DNA of 64,000 nucleotides from Monosiga brevicollis MX1 (Eukaryota > Opisthokonta > Choanoflagellata > Craspedida > Salpingoecidae), in assembly GCF_000002865.3 (NCBI RefSeq), contig NW_001865043.1, forward strand, positions 663,729 to 727,728, in the 5' to 3' direction. Below, one piece after another: positions 42,647 to 55,224 of the stretch (position 1 is the stretch's first letter; every line of letters begins with the position of its first letter). The position numbers were made by a program, and so were the translations under genes. Below the pieces are notes generated by a model that was not told the origin of the DNA, made no database searches, and saw only the letters and a list, made by a program, of their open reading frames with translations.

Positions 42647-45011
42647 TTTGTCGCCAGCATCCCCAAGCGAACCCGATCTAGCGCTTGGATTTGTTGCGTG
42701 TGTGCGCGGCTGCTGAGCAGTTTTTCTTCACCATCGCCAAAATTCAGTACCCTCTGTAAAATTTAAATTGAACGTTTAAGAAACAGCTTTGTCATCGTGA
42801 TGTTTGATTTTTCCAAAGGTACACACAGAAACTCTCAATCCGAGGATGTGTGACGTAGTCGCCCTTGTCATGTGTTGCGAATGCCAGAGGGCTCTTCAAA
42901 GGCTTGCGTCATCGCATCCTTTTGCATTTGGGGTGGGAAAATCCCACTTTTAATTGTGGGTCCCAAATCTAGTTCTCTCAAACAGGTTACGAATACGAGT
43001 CGCCAGCACGCAACTGGTTCAAAGCCACGCGCGTTCAAACCACGAGCCCGACTTCTTCTGTGTTGGAAAGGAAAAAAATTAGAGGAATTCTGACTTTGGG
43101 CCGCTTGTATCACACACCGCCGTCCCTCCACAACAATTCCTTTCCGGGGAAGGTGATGATGGGCCATGGTGAAACACATCAAAAGCATGGCCATGCGAAT
43201 GGACCCTCAGCAATGGTTGTCGCTCACTTCCTTTTTTGGTTTCTTCCAAGTCACCGCACCAACTCGACACAAAGGACAGAGCAGGTTGAGGTTGGGCATG
43301 GAGTAAGCATCATAAGCATCATCAGTCATCATAATCGTGGGCATTTGTGAGTCGTGAAATGTCAAGCGGCATGGCAAGAAGGAGTGTGTGAGTTGCTTCT
43401 GTGTGTTGTGGTAGAGTCGCTCTTGCATGCCACCGGCGCCATTGCAACACGTCAGTGTCATGCGCTGACGTAAGACATTCTGCATGCGCCAAACGATCTT
43501 GGTGATAGCAACCTCGCTGATCTAGGCCAAGTGGACCTTTTGGCCACCCCCAACAAACGCCATCCCACTGTCCCACATCTGCCACTCCACAAGCCTCACG
43601 AATGAGAACAAACGAAACAGAATTGGTGACGTGAGCGAAGAGTGAAGAGAGAGAGAGGAATTCAGACAAGTGCATAGTTGAGAGACGGCAACGTGGCATC
43701 TTCTTCGATTTCACACACGCACAACACAAACAGACACGCTCTCTCTGTGTCTGGCTGTGTGTGTTTCTTTTCTTTCTCTCTCTCGCTCTCTCTCTCTCCT
43801 CTCTCGACTCACTCGCTCAGAGTGCGAAACGGCAGCGTGCTGATCCTTCCAAAGCCCTCAGAGCAGGGCACACATCCCCTCGCCAACGGTCGGTCATGTC
43901 CAAGGTCAACCGTGCCCAACTTTGCCCCACCATCCCACACCAAAAACCATCCTCGACCCCTCCTTCCACCCACCCGCCCACGCACCTCCTTCTTCTTCCA
44001 TCTCTGTGTGTCTGTCTTTTGTCTCTTCTCTCTTCTCTCTCTCTGTGTGTGTGTGTGTGTGTACTTCATTTTCGAGAGCGGTGCTGCCCGCGCTTCTCCC
44101 TGCTGGCCGGCGCTGGTGCTGGACCTTGCTAAAAACACCCGAGCCGGCGTGCTTTTCCCCTTTTCACGCACCAGCCTCGTTCTCTCCTACGCAGACACCC
44201 CACCTCGCTCGACTGCCCCCTCCCCCCCTTTTTTTTGCTCTCCCCCCACACCGGTTCTGGTTTGTTTTCATTTCCCTGCACACATCATCATCACAGAGGT
44301 GCGTCCACGTCAATCCTTGTCCCGTCCCGGTTGGGTTCATGTCCTCTGCTGGGCCCAATGCCCGAACAAGCGCCCGTTTCGCTCGTTTGCGCTTTGCGAC
44401 CGCTCGGCTGCGGCTGCGGCTGCGGCGGCTGTTGTCCCATTTCTTGGGCAAGCACCTTGTTGGATGCCATCAACACAGCGCATCGGGGCCCGCCGCCATA
44501 AGGGAGGAGGCGGGGCTGCCATTCCCACCCACCATCTCTCAACCACCTGCCGTGTGCTCGCCCGGCCAGGTTTATTTTTCACTCCTTGGAGCTGCGTGCT
44601 GCTTGTTGGCTTCGACAGCACCCTCCTGTGCGCTCTCTTGAACATTTTGTCAGGATACCGGGGTTTGTACTTGGCTAATCGCCTTTCCACACGCCTCAAC
44701 TCAGAACCCAGGTACTGCCCCAACACATGCAAACCCAACCTCCCTCTTTGCCCGCACATGTGCGCGCGGCCGCTGCTATTCACCGGCACTGCAATGCACT
44801 TCTGTCTGCATTCATCTGTCTGCCTTGATGCCACCCTCCTCCCTTCTTTTTTGCCCTCCCTCCCGCTTTCTCTGCTCCTCACTCTGGCCGGCTTTGTGGT
44901 GGATCTTAGGCGTCACATGGGCCGCAGCAAGGCCCTTGTCGCGCACCTGGTCACCCATCACTTCTCCTTTCCAATCCTTTGCACCCATCGTTATCTCGAC
45001 GGCCAACCAAC
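42647..45011. other. long upstream region of ankyrin gene, CT-rich
   Basis: 2.36 kb between H2A and the ankyrin gene. From about 43,680 it becomes strongly pyrimidine-rich on the sense strand, with (CT)n at 43766-43803 and (GT)n at 44044-44061. A 487-codon open frame spans it, but its composition is low-complexity with no family motif, so it is taken as promoter/5' UTR. No RNA gene seen. Confidence 0.45.
42663..42688 (+). terminator. hairpin downstream of H2A stop
   Basis: A perfect 7-bp inverted repeat, CCAAGCG ... CGCTTGG, with a 12-nt loop, 17 nt after the H2A stop codon. It is positioned like the metazoan histone 3' stem-loop but lacks its 6-bp stem and 4-nt loop. Function uncertain. Confidence 0.35.
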
Positions 45012-45749
45012 ATGGCGGCCACCGTGCCTCCGACCAAGAAGCGCAGCTCCGACAATGTCCTCATGCAGGAGATTGCCAAGCACCTGTACGTCAAATCTCG
45101 CCAATCGCCCCTCGGTCACCCTCACGTGCCTTCATTTTTAAAGTCTACAATGCCAATCTAATTTTCCTTGCACCCCCTTGACCCCAATAGGCATGATCAT
45201 GCCCTCCGACGCCACAACGACCAGTCCTGGACAAATTCTTCTCGCTTGCGACAAGCCAAAACGTCCCGGGCCGTTGATCCCCCCGTCAGTGTGCCTTTCT
45301 TGGTATTTTTGCGTGTGCCCTGTGCCGTCAGCACCCCATCGCACACCCCATCACTTACCAATGCCTCGATCACCATCTCGCTCGGCAGGCTGAATTGATG
45401 GAAGAGGTCAGCTTGGGTGCCAACTCCTCCCCGGAATTTGATTCGGGTCAGTCACCTCAGCTGCCCGCAATACCACAACGTCGTGTGCCCTGTCACACCC
45501 TGTTTCTGATGGCCATCCCAACTGCTCTTGCTACCCCCCGTCGCCAGATCCCGTGCCCGAGCGCGCTCAAAACGCTCGTCAGCTTCAAGAGCAATTCGGC
45601 CGCCGCCTCAGTCACATGGACACGGTGCACAGCAAGCTGCACCGACACAGCCAAACTTATAGCTACGGACGTGGGCAAAGTCACCATGACCGTCGCTCGT
45701 CAGCTCTTCCCCTCTTGCAAACCAATCATCGAGTACGTATGAGCTTATC

Positions 45750-45787
<38 letters not shown>

Positions 45788-48005
45788 ACGATCGTGTATC
45801 AACATGCCTCATCTGTGTCTTGTTGTTTCCCCCTTCTTCCAGGGCTCACTCCTGCGGGGGCCGTCTGCAAGCTATACGGGTCGCGCAAGCCTGACCACTC
45901 AAGAGCGCTCCTTCCACCGCAACCTCTCAACTCAAGGAACCATCATGGGGCTCGTCGCTCACTCCAATCTGCCAAATCGGGATCAAGCTCGCCACGTGCG
46001 TCTGTCGCCCCATTGAAAACGGAAAACAAACAAACACAAAACCAAACAAAACACCAACTCCTACACCTCATTCTTTTCTTTTCCATTCGAGATTCCTCAC
46101 TTCCGCGCATGTTATCTCATCCCTTTACCGTAGCGTTCTACTTACATGTCAAGGCGAACAAGCCGCCTGAGTGGCTTTCATAGCACCAGTGCTCTTCACT
46201 CGCCCGCCTCTTCGACCTCAGTTCTCTCCCCTCATAGTAGCGCAGGCGATGGCGTCCCCCCGCTCTCTGTTCACCGCTTGGACCAAGTTCATTTGAGCGA
46301 AACCCCAAGCATTGACAGCGTCGATAGCGTTGGTGTGGAAGCCTCCGACAAGGCCGCCTCCGTGGGCATCTCCGTCATTGCCGAGGAAGATCGCATGCAA
46401 CCACCATCAAGGGCCGGCAAATCAAGTTCGGCCAATGACTACCCCTCTGTGACCGCCATGCTTTCCACCAGTCCAGGCTCGCGCCTCAGCCTCGCCCACA
46501 TCTCACTGGACGCAGCTCCACCGACGCGCCCACGACCCAGTCAAAGCATGCTGAGCCCCAGTAGCGTTTTGCGCGCAGCAGCCAGTCCTGGTTGCCAGCG
46601 CCAGCTCTCTTCGTCTGACTTCAAGGCCGCAGCCAAGCGCACTGATCGCTTGCTTGAACGGCCTCGCCGCAACCGCAGCAATAGTGCATCTCCTCGCCTC
46701 GACCAGAGTTACCGCAGCAACCAACTTCTTGAAGTCGTTCCCCTCACCACTATTCCCAAAAGCCCCGTTCTGGGCCACATCAAGAAACCGCGTCGCTTCA
46801 CCGCCAATGCCCCCGTGCCCGACCACACGGACAAACTGCAAGCTCCCGGACAGACAGCATCCCACCCGCCTGCAAGCCAACCGTCCTCGCTGGGGGCCAT
46901 TGCCGAGCAGGCCATCTCTGTCAGCCCGGGCAGATTGCCCCACCTGCCCGCGATGGATTCGGCGGTGCCCGACTTACCAAATGATCAGGCCTTCAAAGAC
47001 ATGCCGGCGTCAGGTGTGAGCGAACAAAGCGACGCCAACAAGCTGGGCAATAATGGGAACGCGGTCATTGGTGCTCCCCCGTCGTCCTCTCTCCTGACTA
47101 ACCCAACGGCTCCGGTCTTGCCTGCCATCATGCCGGCTCTTTATCTTGACCGCTGGTGGAAGGCCATCGATGCCGGTGATTTCGAGGCCGTTCAGGTTGG
47201 TTTTCTCGGATGGATTCCTGAGCTAGTCATTGGCATGTCAATTTCAAGCACGGTCGCCCACAGCACTGCTCCTCCAATATCTCCCGTGGCGATCATCAAG
47301 TGATTTCGCATCAATGCTTCTGGTTACAACCTGCCTCACCTTCCTCTTGCCCGCCACCACTGCCATGCCGTCCTTAGGCCTTATTAGACATCTGGCCCCA
47401 GCTCATGGAGGAACGACGAGACCAAGACCAAGCCACAGCGCTCATGGTTGCTGCTGGTCTGGACGATCAAGACCTTGTCGAAGTCTTGCTTGAGCGCGAA
47501 TCAAATGTCGCCGAGGTGGATATTGACGGGTAAGTGGCAGCAACAGCAACGTTGGCGTCAACGATTGGGTCCAAACTTTGGCCGCGCGATGTATCTGCTG
47601 ATACAAAAATAGCGCGCTCTCATCGGGTCCCTCGCTGGTTATGTTGGCAGTTTTTCTGCGCTACACTACGCCGTCTCGCAGCGGGCAAGCGTGGACATTT
47701 TGGATTTGTTGCTCGAAGCTCGGGCGCCGATGGAAGGCTTCAAGGTTTGTGCCTGCCTCGGCTTGGATCGTGTCGACCTCTTCATTGAGGTACCGATTGG
47801 CGACTGACCCACCATTTTGTGCAATGCATGGCAGGTGCCGCCCCTCCACAGCGCAGTTGCAGCCGACAATACCGACGCTATTGCAATATTGTGTGCAGCA
47901 GGGGCATCTGTGCACGTCAAGGATGCGTTTCAGCGCACACCCATGGACGTTGCACGGGCAGCCAATAAGAAAGCCATGGTCGAGTTGTTGAGCCAATACG
48001 CTTGA
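45012..48005 (+). CDS. Ser-rich ankyrin-repeat protein
   Basis: Nine phase-consistent exons give about 680 residues: 45012-45085, 45191-45284, 45389-45446, 45548-45732, 45843-45995, 46134-47195, 47378-47529, 47651-47744 and 47835-48005. The N-terminal ~540 residues are Ser/Pro/Arg-rich and probably disordered, with many possible phosphorylation sites. The C-terminus holds ankyrin repeats spread over the last four exons: RWWKAIDAGDFEAVQALLDI, TALMVAAGLDDQDLVEVLLE, SALHYAVSQRASVDILDLLL, and PPLHSAVAADNTDAIAILCA followed by TPMDVARAANKKAMVELL. The consensus TxLH.A...G....V..LL is clear. Role: protein-protein scaffold of unknown partner. Exon 6 start (after TTTACCGTAG) was chosen because it alone preserves phase. 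Confidence 0.82.
45753..45785. repeat. poly-T run in intron
   Basis: A 33-base T homopolymer in intron 4 of the ankyrin gene, forming an extreme polypyrimidine stretch upstream of the exon 5 acceptor. Confidence 0.9.
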
Positions 48006-48442
48006 GCGTCGCCGTGACGCTGTCCCGACTCATGGATCAGCCGGAAGCCTTGCAGGCGACGTCTCGGTTCCAGTCTGAGGGCAAGTCACGTCCGAGCAGG
48101 GCGTGCAAGGCAACGTTGTGTGGCCGGTAAAGCTCCTACGGTTGTCAAGCACACCAGCTTTTAATGAGATGACCAGAAGCGTGCAACCACGACTTCTGAT
48201 GATAAACAATTTTTTTCCCCCTTATTTCTCGTATTTACCCGACTTTATCATGGTTAAGCGTTAGGTTTTGCTTTCCTTTTTGAGTTTTTCTTGCCCTCTC
48301 TGTTTGAGGTGTTCGCGATTGGAGGGAGGTTATGGTAGGCGGCTAGTTTGGTGTTTTGTTGCGCATGTAGGCGCATTGTGGCTCCCGGAACATTTCTACA
48401 CTTGAGTTTTTCTCCCCATCATGTGCCGAGGGGCGTGTGAAA
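48006..48442. other. convergent intergenic region
   Basis: About 440 bp between the ankyrin (+) and sulfotransferase (-) 3' ends, T-rich near 48200-48360. No coding signal. Confidence 0.4.
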
Positions 48443-50360
48443 TCATGCGTATCCTTTCCTCGGACTGATGACAAGCTTTCTCATGCTACTGCGCGGGCGC
48501 GTTGGCTCGGCAGAAATTGAATAGCCATCTTGATGAATCCCACGAAACGAAGGCGCTTCTTTTGAAAAACATACCGCAATGGCGCGAAGGGTGCTGCAAG
48601 CGACCCCGCGGTAATCACTCAGCTCGGGATGTGCGTGGTGATCGTCCAGTCGTGTGTTGTAGTGGACCCTGACGATCTGTTGCAAATCAGACGGTGGTAA
48701 CGTGGGCAGGCCGAGGAAGCGATAAATCCTCTCCAATCCAGCTAGCCGAGTCAAGCATCAGCACGGGTCAAGGGTGGGAGCGGGCAATGGGCAAGGCCCC
48801 AACAAGCTGGTGAGATGCTGCCTCACCTGGCCACCACCCTTGAACCTCGCTCTGGCAAGGAGCAATGGCAGTTCACCCGAGGACCGATGCTGATTACTGA
48901 CCCACGGTAGCGTTGCCATTGGCAAAAAGCTCATCGTAAAAGAGGATGAGGAAGTTGTCGCGAGGGAACACTTTGAACCAGCGTTCCAAATGAAAGGCGT
49001 ACAACCCATCGTAAATGACGTTATCAGCTTGCTCAAACAGTTCTATTTTGAAGCGCGAGTCATGGGGTCCATGGGTGAATAACTGGCGGTGTGCTTCGTT
49101 CTCATACTGATGCAGGTGCGCTACAACACCTTGATCTTCCTGAACCCAAGTGGGCCAGGCTCGTTCCTGCTGTCGAAAACGGTTCAACTAAAGGTTGGAC
49201 AAGTGAGACGACCAGGCACGCAGCACAGCCGCCGAGGGTCAAGTCGGCATATGATGAAAGGCAGGCATCCCGTCTCACCTCCTTGTGCAACCAAGGGCCA
49301 AACGGGGTCCCGGGATGGACAGACTTGATGCCCAAGCGTTGGCGCATTAAAAACTGTCAAGCATGGATCAATGTATGCTATCAGGAAAGAGATTACGGCG
49401 AGAGGGCAGAGGTAAACAACTTCGTACCGTGGAGGCGATTCGTGTGACAGGCTCGCGTAGTACGGCGATCAGCTTGACCTAGCAATGGGCATGATAAGAG
49501 GCCCTCACAAATTGCGCCTGCGTGCGTGCGTGCGTGCGTGCGTGCCTGACTGACTGACTGACTGACTGACTGACTGACTGACTGACTGAACACCGGGAAT
49601 ACACAAGGTGGGGTCTGAAGCTGGTAGATATGGCGAGCCAGGTCAGACTAACCTTTGATCCACACCAGTCATGCAGGCGGCGCGGCGCGGCGTGGCTGAT
49701 GAGCGATGACACCGAGCCGTCCACGCACAGGGGTGTTGCTAATGGGATCAGGTGGCGGAAATGAGCAGCAAAAACTGAGATAGAGTTCAGCTGTGGATTT
49801 GACGAGGATCGAGCGCCATGTGGGATGCGCATCAGCGAGCGTGGCACCTGCGGCGTCGGTTTGGAATGGCGACGGCGTGGGGAAATGTGCATTGTAGTCT
49901 TCAAGAGTGCCACCGTGGTGAAGAATGTGAAACTCCTTTGTGCCTGTTCATTCAAAGTGATACGAGTCCCCAGGGGCAACGTCATGAGGGCCCAGGGACT
50001 AGGCGCGCAGCGTGCATGGCGGGTAACGCACCATTAATGTTGGTTCTCGTCTCAGGGTGATGCGTCAGGTAGTGGAAAAGGGACGTCGTGCCACCTATTT
50101 TAAGCAGGGACGGAGTTGTGACGGTGGGGGGACGTTTAGCCCGCGTGTGCTGGTCAAGCCATCAGGAAAGGGGAGCACAGCAGACCTTTGCGAGCACCAA
50201 TGAGAAAGACCGAGGGGCGACATGTTTCGGAGAAGGGGCGCCATTGACTTGGCAAGGGTTCTTCACGCAGGGTCTCGGCCAGCGTGACTGGCACTTGCAA
50301 TAGCAGGAGCAGTGTTGATGCCGCGATGGTGATGGCGTGGGATTGGGGCAGCCGTGCCAT
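48443..50360 (-). CDS. membrane or secreted sulfotransferase
   Basis: Exons 50360-50186, 50094-50032, 49943-49729, 49478-49428, 49353-49279, 49187-48902 and 48741-48443 join in phase to about 387 residues. A hydrophobic N-terminus (TIAASTLLLLLQVPVTLA) indicates a signal peptide or anchor. The PAPS 5'-phosphosulfate loop is FLIGARKGGTTSLFHYL. It is followed by GTKEFHIL, the 3'-phosphate-binding strand KLIAVLREPVTR, then GLYAFHLERWFKVFPRDNFL and GLERIYRFLGLP. This is the heparan-sulfate / carbohydrate (Sulfotransfer_1) layout. Family role: sulfation of glycans in the Golgi lumen using PAPS. The REPVTRIAST stretch departs from RDPxxRAxSxY but keeps the key Arg and Ser positions. The last ~50 residues may include an unrecognised intron at a GTATGT donor. 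Confidence 0.85.
49520..49589. repeat. tandem (CGTG)n and (CTGA)n tetranucleotides
   Basis: About 6 CGTG units run into about 11 CTGA units. The block lies inside intron 3 of the sulfotransferase gene. Confidence 0.9.
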
Positions 50361-50515
50361 ATTTGCTAGAGTAGCACGTCTCTTTCTTTCCAAAAATACA
50401 GTTGCCGCCTTCAACACTATCGGGCTTCTGATGTCGTTGGTCGGCTGAGCGTACACACACGACTCAGCGCAGGGCTCTTTTGGATGCACGCAAGCACCAC
50501 AAGGTCGCGTCTTTT

Positions 50516-50761
50516 AGAGAGAGAGATGAGAGATTACGAGAGAGTTTGGTTAGAGAGAGAGAGTTTGAGAGAGTTTGAGAGAGTTTGAGAGAGTTTGAGA
50601 GAGAGAGTTTGAGAGTTTGAGAGAGTTTGAGAGAGAGAGTTTGAGAGTTTGAGAGAGTTTGAGAGAGTTTGAGAGAGTTTGAGAGAGTTTGAGAGAGTTT
50701 GAGAGAGAGAGAGTTTGAGAGAGAGAGAGAGAGTTTGAGAGAGAGAGAGAGAGTTTGAGAG

Positions 50762-50796
<35 letters not shown>
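50516..50796. repeat. GAGAGTTTGA-type minisatellite
   Basis: About 280 bp of GA dinucleotides punctuated by TTTGA, giving recurring units of 10 to 16 bp such as GAGAGTTTGA. Read on the minus strand it is alternating Leu/Ser/Asn, an artefact frame. Confidence 0.9.
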
Positions 50797-50799
<3 letters not shown>

Positions 50800-51261
50800 G
50801 CGGCGGGGAATGAATTGGAAGGAGTGGGGTTTTCTTGGAGGCGTCACGGCTTGACTGCAACAAGTTGCTCCTTCTTTTCGCTCTTTTACCCCTCCCATTC
50901 TGCGTGTGGTGTTTGCCCGACTCAGTGAGGAGGGCTCAAGCCGTTTGGGGACACGGCAACAGCAGCAAGAGAGCTGGAGGTTGAGGTCGCGCTCGAAGAT
51001 TCTGTCAAATGACCTTGATGAGTTGTGATTGCGACATTGTGCCCGCCAGCGAGGGGGCAGGGCGATCAGGTCTGGAATTCCAGTCTCTCTCGCTCTCTCT
51101 CCCTCACAATCTCGCGTGCATTCGCATCGCGTGGGCGCATTCAAGGCAGTGGCTTCGGCTTGGCTCTGGTTGCTTGCCAATGCCGCGCTGCCAAGGCCCC
51201 GACGTTCGCTTGCCCCAACGTTGACCTGCACAACGTCGTTGTGGTGCCCCAACGTGTAGCA

Positions 51262-51450
51262 CCTTACATAAACTCGTACTGGAAAGACATAAACTCGAAG
51301 CTAACAATCAACATCCAAATAATTAACATCAAAAACCTGATAATTAACCATGGTAATAATAAGCATAAAATTCTGAAAAGCGACATTAACTTATTTATAA
51401 TCTACAATAACATTAGTAATAGATACGATAACCTCAATGGCATTCAACAG
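51262..51450. other. AT-rich island
   Basis: About 190 bp that are visibly AT-rich (AATTAACATC, TTTATAATCTAC and similar) in otherwise GC-rich DNA. It opens an Ile/Asn/Lys-rich frame. Origin unknown; an organellar insertion is one possibility. Confidence 0.5.
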
Positions 51451-52406
51451 CAACAACAATCACATACCAGACCAACGTGTGTGTGTAAGCCGTCAAAAGA
51501 AGAGTGGGGCAGAGAGAGGGGCAGAGAGAGGTGCACAGAGAGAGGAAGAAGGCGCGAGAGCATGAAATCAGAGAGATGACAAAAAGCATAGACAATAGAA
51601 GGGTAAAATAAAAGGCCTTTCAGAGAGAGTGCGAGCATGTGTAGTTTAAAAGAGAAGGAACCACAACCCAGCCAGAGCCTCAGAGAGTTTGATGGCCAGC
51701 GAGGGCGTGTGGATGCCTATACATTACGTGTATAGGAGGATTGCTTCATCGTGTGTGTGTGTCTCTCTCTCTTTTTTCTTTTTCTGGTGCTCGTGGCTCG
51801 GCTGACTCGGGCTTTTGGTACGTGTCGCTCGTCGCTCGCTCGCTCGCTGCCTTTCTGGTGCGGTGGGTCTGGGCAGTGGCGCTGGTTTGTGGTGGCTTGG
51901 TGTCGGTGGCTGGTGGTTTCTGGGGCACTTGATGCTGTTGGGAGGGAGGCAAAGTAGAGCGAGTGGTACCGCGCGTGCATGCGAAGCGGCGGCCACCGTA
52001 CCTTGGCATGGGTACCCGTTTGCTCCTCCTCATGAGGTTCAGGCCAACGGCGCAGCTTCTCACGGGACTCACGTTTGTCTCCCAGCCCTGGCAGAAGAGG
52101 ACAACATCTGTGGATGCCTGCCTGCACATTGTGTGCAGGTGTGGCACGGCCCGTGGGAAACACATTTTCCCGCCTGTGGGAAACACTCTCCCCGCACATG
52201 TCGTACTCTTTTTAGTAATAATAGCATAATAATAATATTCCGCCAATTCCCCGTTTGGGCCACCGGACGCGGTCCGGCCCCGCGCCTGATCTATCGAGGT
52301 AAGCCCATAGCAGCGGCAATGTGCTCTCCCATGCGCTCCACACATCCCGCCTTTTTTTATTTCCTTGTCCTGCGTTGCTAGTCCGCAATCTGTTCGCGCC
52401 GCCAGC

Positions 52407-55185
52407 ATGGCAGGCCACCAGCTCGAGGCTGCCAATTTAGCCGGCAACGTCGAGGGCCTCTCCGGGACAAGCCACATATCGGCCTCCAAGGACCATCTCC
52501 GGGATACTCTCCCCAAATCAAGCAGCGTTAATGCCAAGTCAGCTGGTTCTCCCGGCACCGTGGAGCACAACGGTACCAACGGCGACCAGCCGACATCTGA
52601 TCTCATTGAGAGTCGGGGCAGCGCCGCCAGCAGCGAGGGGGGCCTTGAACTGACACGTGACGGCATCGGCCTCGAGCATCACGGCCAGGAGGAAAGACCC
52701 CAGCTTGCTCACCCTCCATCGCTTCCCCACGTGCAGCGCCATCCTTTACTGCAGCGCCAAGCCACGGAAAACACCTCCCCGCCCACCGATTTGCCCAACG
52801 AGCTACACATTTCGACTGAAACCTGCAACACGCCGCTCTCGGGTCCACCCTCCGCCACCATTATCAATCTGGATGCTCCCGACGCGCCTATTCCTCCCAC
52901 ATCCAGCCTCGCTGCGGATGATGCCGCCTTGTTTGATCACCTCACCCGGAGTGCTGGTGCTGATAATCATGAGGCCGGGGACGACGCAGCACCAGTGAAG
53001 AAAACACACCCAACCAACTCTGGGGATGTTGACAGCGTGTTTGTCACATCAACTGCCACCGCCGCTGCCGCTGCAGGCTCACCGCTTCGTCGTTCTGGCA
53101 GCGCCGAACCTCAAAGTGTGGCCAGTCCTGCTGCCTTGTTGCCTCGCGCCCGGTCAGTGGGAGACATGCCTCCGGAAATGGTGCACGTCGAGGACCCCCG
53201 CGAGTCTGAGCAGGACCAGCCTGTTGTGCAACAAGCCTTTCATCACTATCGTTCCATCTCTATGGTGGAAGAACGGGGTGCTCAACCAGTGCCCTGGTCA
53301 GTGCCGCGAGATGCTAGTGGAGCCAAACGCTCTGTAGAGTTTGAGCACCGTCGCCAACGCTCCGCTCATTATCGGGGCAGCGACACTTTTGACGATTCAC
53401 GCCCGCCTTCGGAGCGCGACGCGGAGATCCAAAACACAAGGGGTGCCACAGAGATGTCCGAGAAGACTCCCCAAGAATCGGATGCCCCCAAGGACGCTGT
53501 TGTCGGCAAGGGTGGCTATTTCGAGGAGGAGGAGGAGGAGGACGCAGCCCACTTTTGGGCCGTTGTTGGCCGCTTCAAATGGTTCATCCTCACCTTTCTT
53601 CTTTGCATCGTCTTGCCGGGTCTTTTGTGTGGCTTCTTGGCCCCGGATGCACACGTTGGGCAAACGAGCTTCACCGCATGGGCCTTCATCTTGGGAATCA
53701 TTATCCTGGCCTGGCCTGTGGTCTATCTTATTGTCCATGTAGCCGGTAAGATCAAGCAGCCTGGGCGCTCCGAATTGCTGTCCGCGTGCTTGCCTGACTT
53801 AAATGCCGGCATTGCCTTGTCTCAGGCTGGACCATGGTTTATCTGGCCATGTATCGGAAAAAGGGCCCGGCCATGATGCGCTACTACGTCGAGGGTCTTC
53901 GCGTGCCCGTCACGACCTTTGCTTGGGCAATTGCTGCGACCGTCCTCTTTCATGTTCTCATTGTTTCGGACCCCTTCCCCCCGGCCCGCCCCCCGGGCTA
54001 CCGACGCAATGTCATGGATCAGGTTTGGTGGATTGAGCGCTTTTTTATCTGCGGCATCATTGTCTCCATCTTGCCCATGGGTCGTGCGTACATGATTCGG
54101 CGGGTGGCCCTTCAACGTCGCGCCGAGGGCTATCATGAACGTGTTCGTGAGGCCATCATGTCCTCAATGATCATGTCCCACCTGACCAAGAACGTTTCAC
54201 CCAAGTTCGTAAAGCCCACTGCTCTTGGGTCCTTTTTTTCGCTCCTTTCAGTCACACGTCTGTGCACGCACTCAGCCAAGCCTGACCCAGTCTTCATGCT
54301 GCATTCTGCGTCCGAGTCTTGGGGCTTGGTGCCATCGGCTCACTCTTTGGTTCTCGCTGGTGTTGGTAGAATGATTGCTCCACGCGTTAAGGCGCAAGTC
54401 AAGCGGCGCAAGCGTGCCGTTGAGTTCGCTTTGGCCAGCAAGTCGGCGCCCAGCACACCGCCCGATCGTAAGTATAATGCATTGCATGCGGCGGCTCTCA
54501 CAGTGCCATTCGCGTGAGGAGACCAATATGGTTGCCAGGGATGACCTGAAAATGGAAGCCCCTGTCTTGCCTCCAACACACCCCTGATGCCGACGTGCTG
54601 GCGTAGCTGAGAAGGGCCGCAAACAATTTCGCATGTGGAAGTCGAAAGCTACCAGTAGCGCCGGGCCCGGCAAATCTACCAAGGCCATCTTGAAGCAGGC
54701 GGCTTCGGCACTTTCCGTTAGTCAGAATCGACAAGAGACGGAATCAACGGCCTCTCAACGTGTAGATCACGTTGAAGACCACGTCAACATTTTCGGCAAC
54801 CCCAGTACGCTCAAATGGCCATTACTTCTTCCCAATCTCGCCTGCTCGTCTCTACAATCTGCCTGTGTTTTAAGTTGAGCTTGGAGCAGCAGCCCAAACT
54901 TATCTAATGCGCCTCCTCATGGCCTGTCGTGTTGTACAGATGCCCTCAACTCGCGGAAGTTCCCTCGCAGCACGAACAGCGAGATTGATATGGATAAACT
55001 GCTTGCTGACGCAGATACCGTGCAGCGCATGCCCATGATGGTGTGCCGTCGCACGAAACAAATCCGCTCCATCAAGGTACACGGTCTGTTCGAAGACAAA
55101 GGGAGCCCTCTGTCACCATTGAAAGAATGCTTCCGGAGGAAGAAGGAAAGGAACAACAGCCCCTATCGCCCCCCGCTGTCTTGAT

Positions 55186-55224
<39 letters not shown>

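Larger units (their letters stand above)
50361..52406. other. divergent intergenic region with repeats
   Basis: 2.05 kb between the divergent sulfotransferase and MscS starts. It contains a GA/GTTTGA minisatellite, an AT-rich island and GA-rich patches. ATGs here open only low-complexity frames. No additional gene recognised. Confidence 0.45.

Noticed and set aside
43678-45141. 487-codon plus-strand open frame
   Set aside because: Ser/Leu/Pro/Cys low complexity from CT repeats, no family motif, and it overlaps the ankyrin exon 1 in another frame.
49520-49589. Tandem short repeats considered as CRISPR-like
   Set aside because: Pure tetranucleotide microsatellites without spacers, in a eukaryotic intron.
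50464-51252. Minus-strand Leu/Ser/Asn-rich frame
   Set aside because: Entirely produced by the GA/TTTGA minisatellite.
51025-51579. 184-codon frame through the AT-rich island
   Set aside because: Ile/Asn-rich translation of low-complexity AT DNA with no motif; kept only as a composition anomaly.
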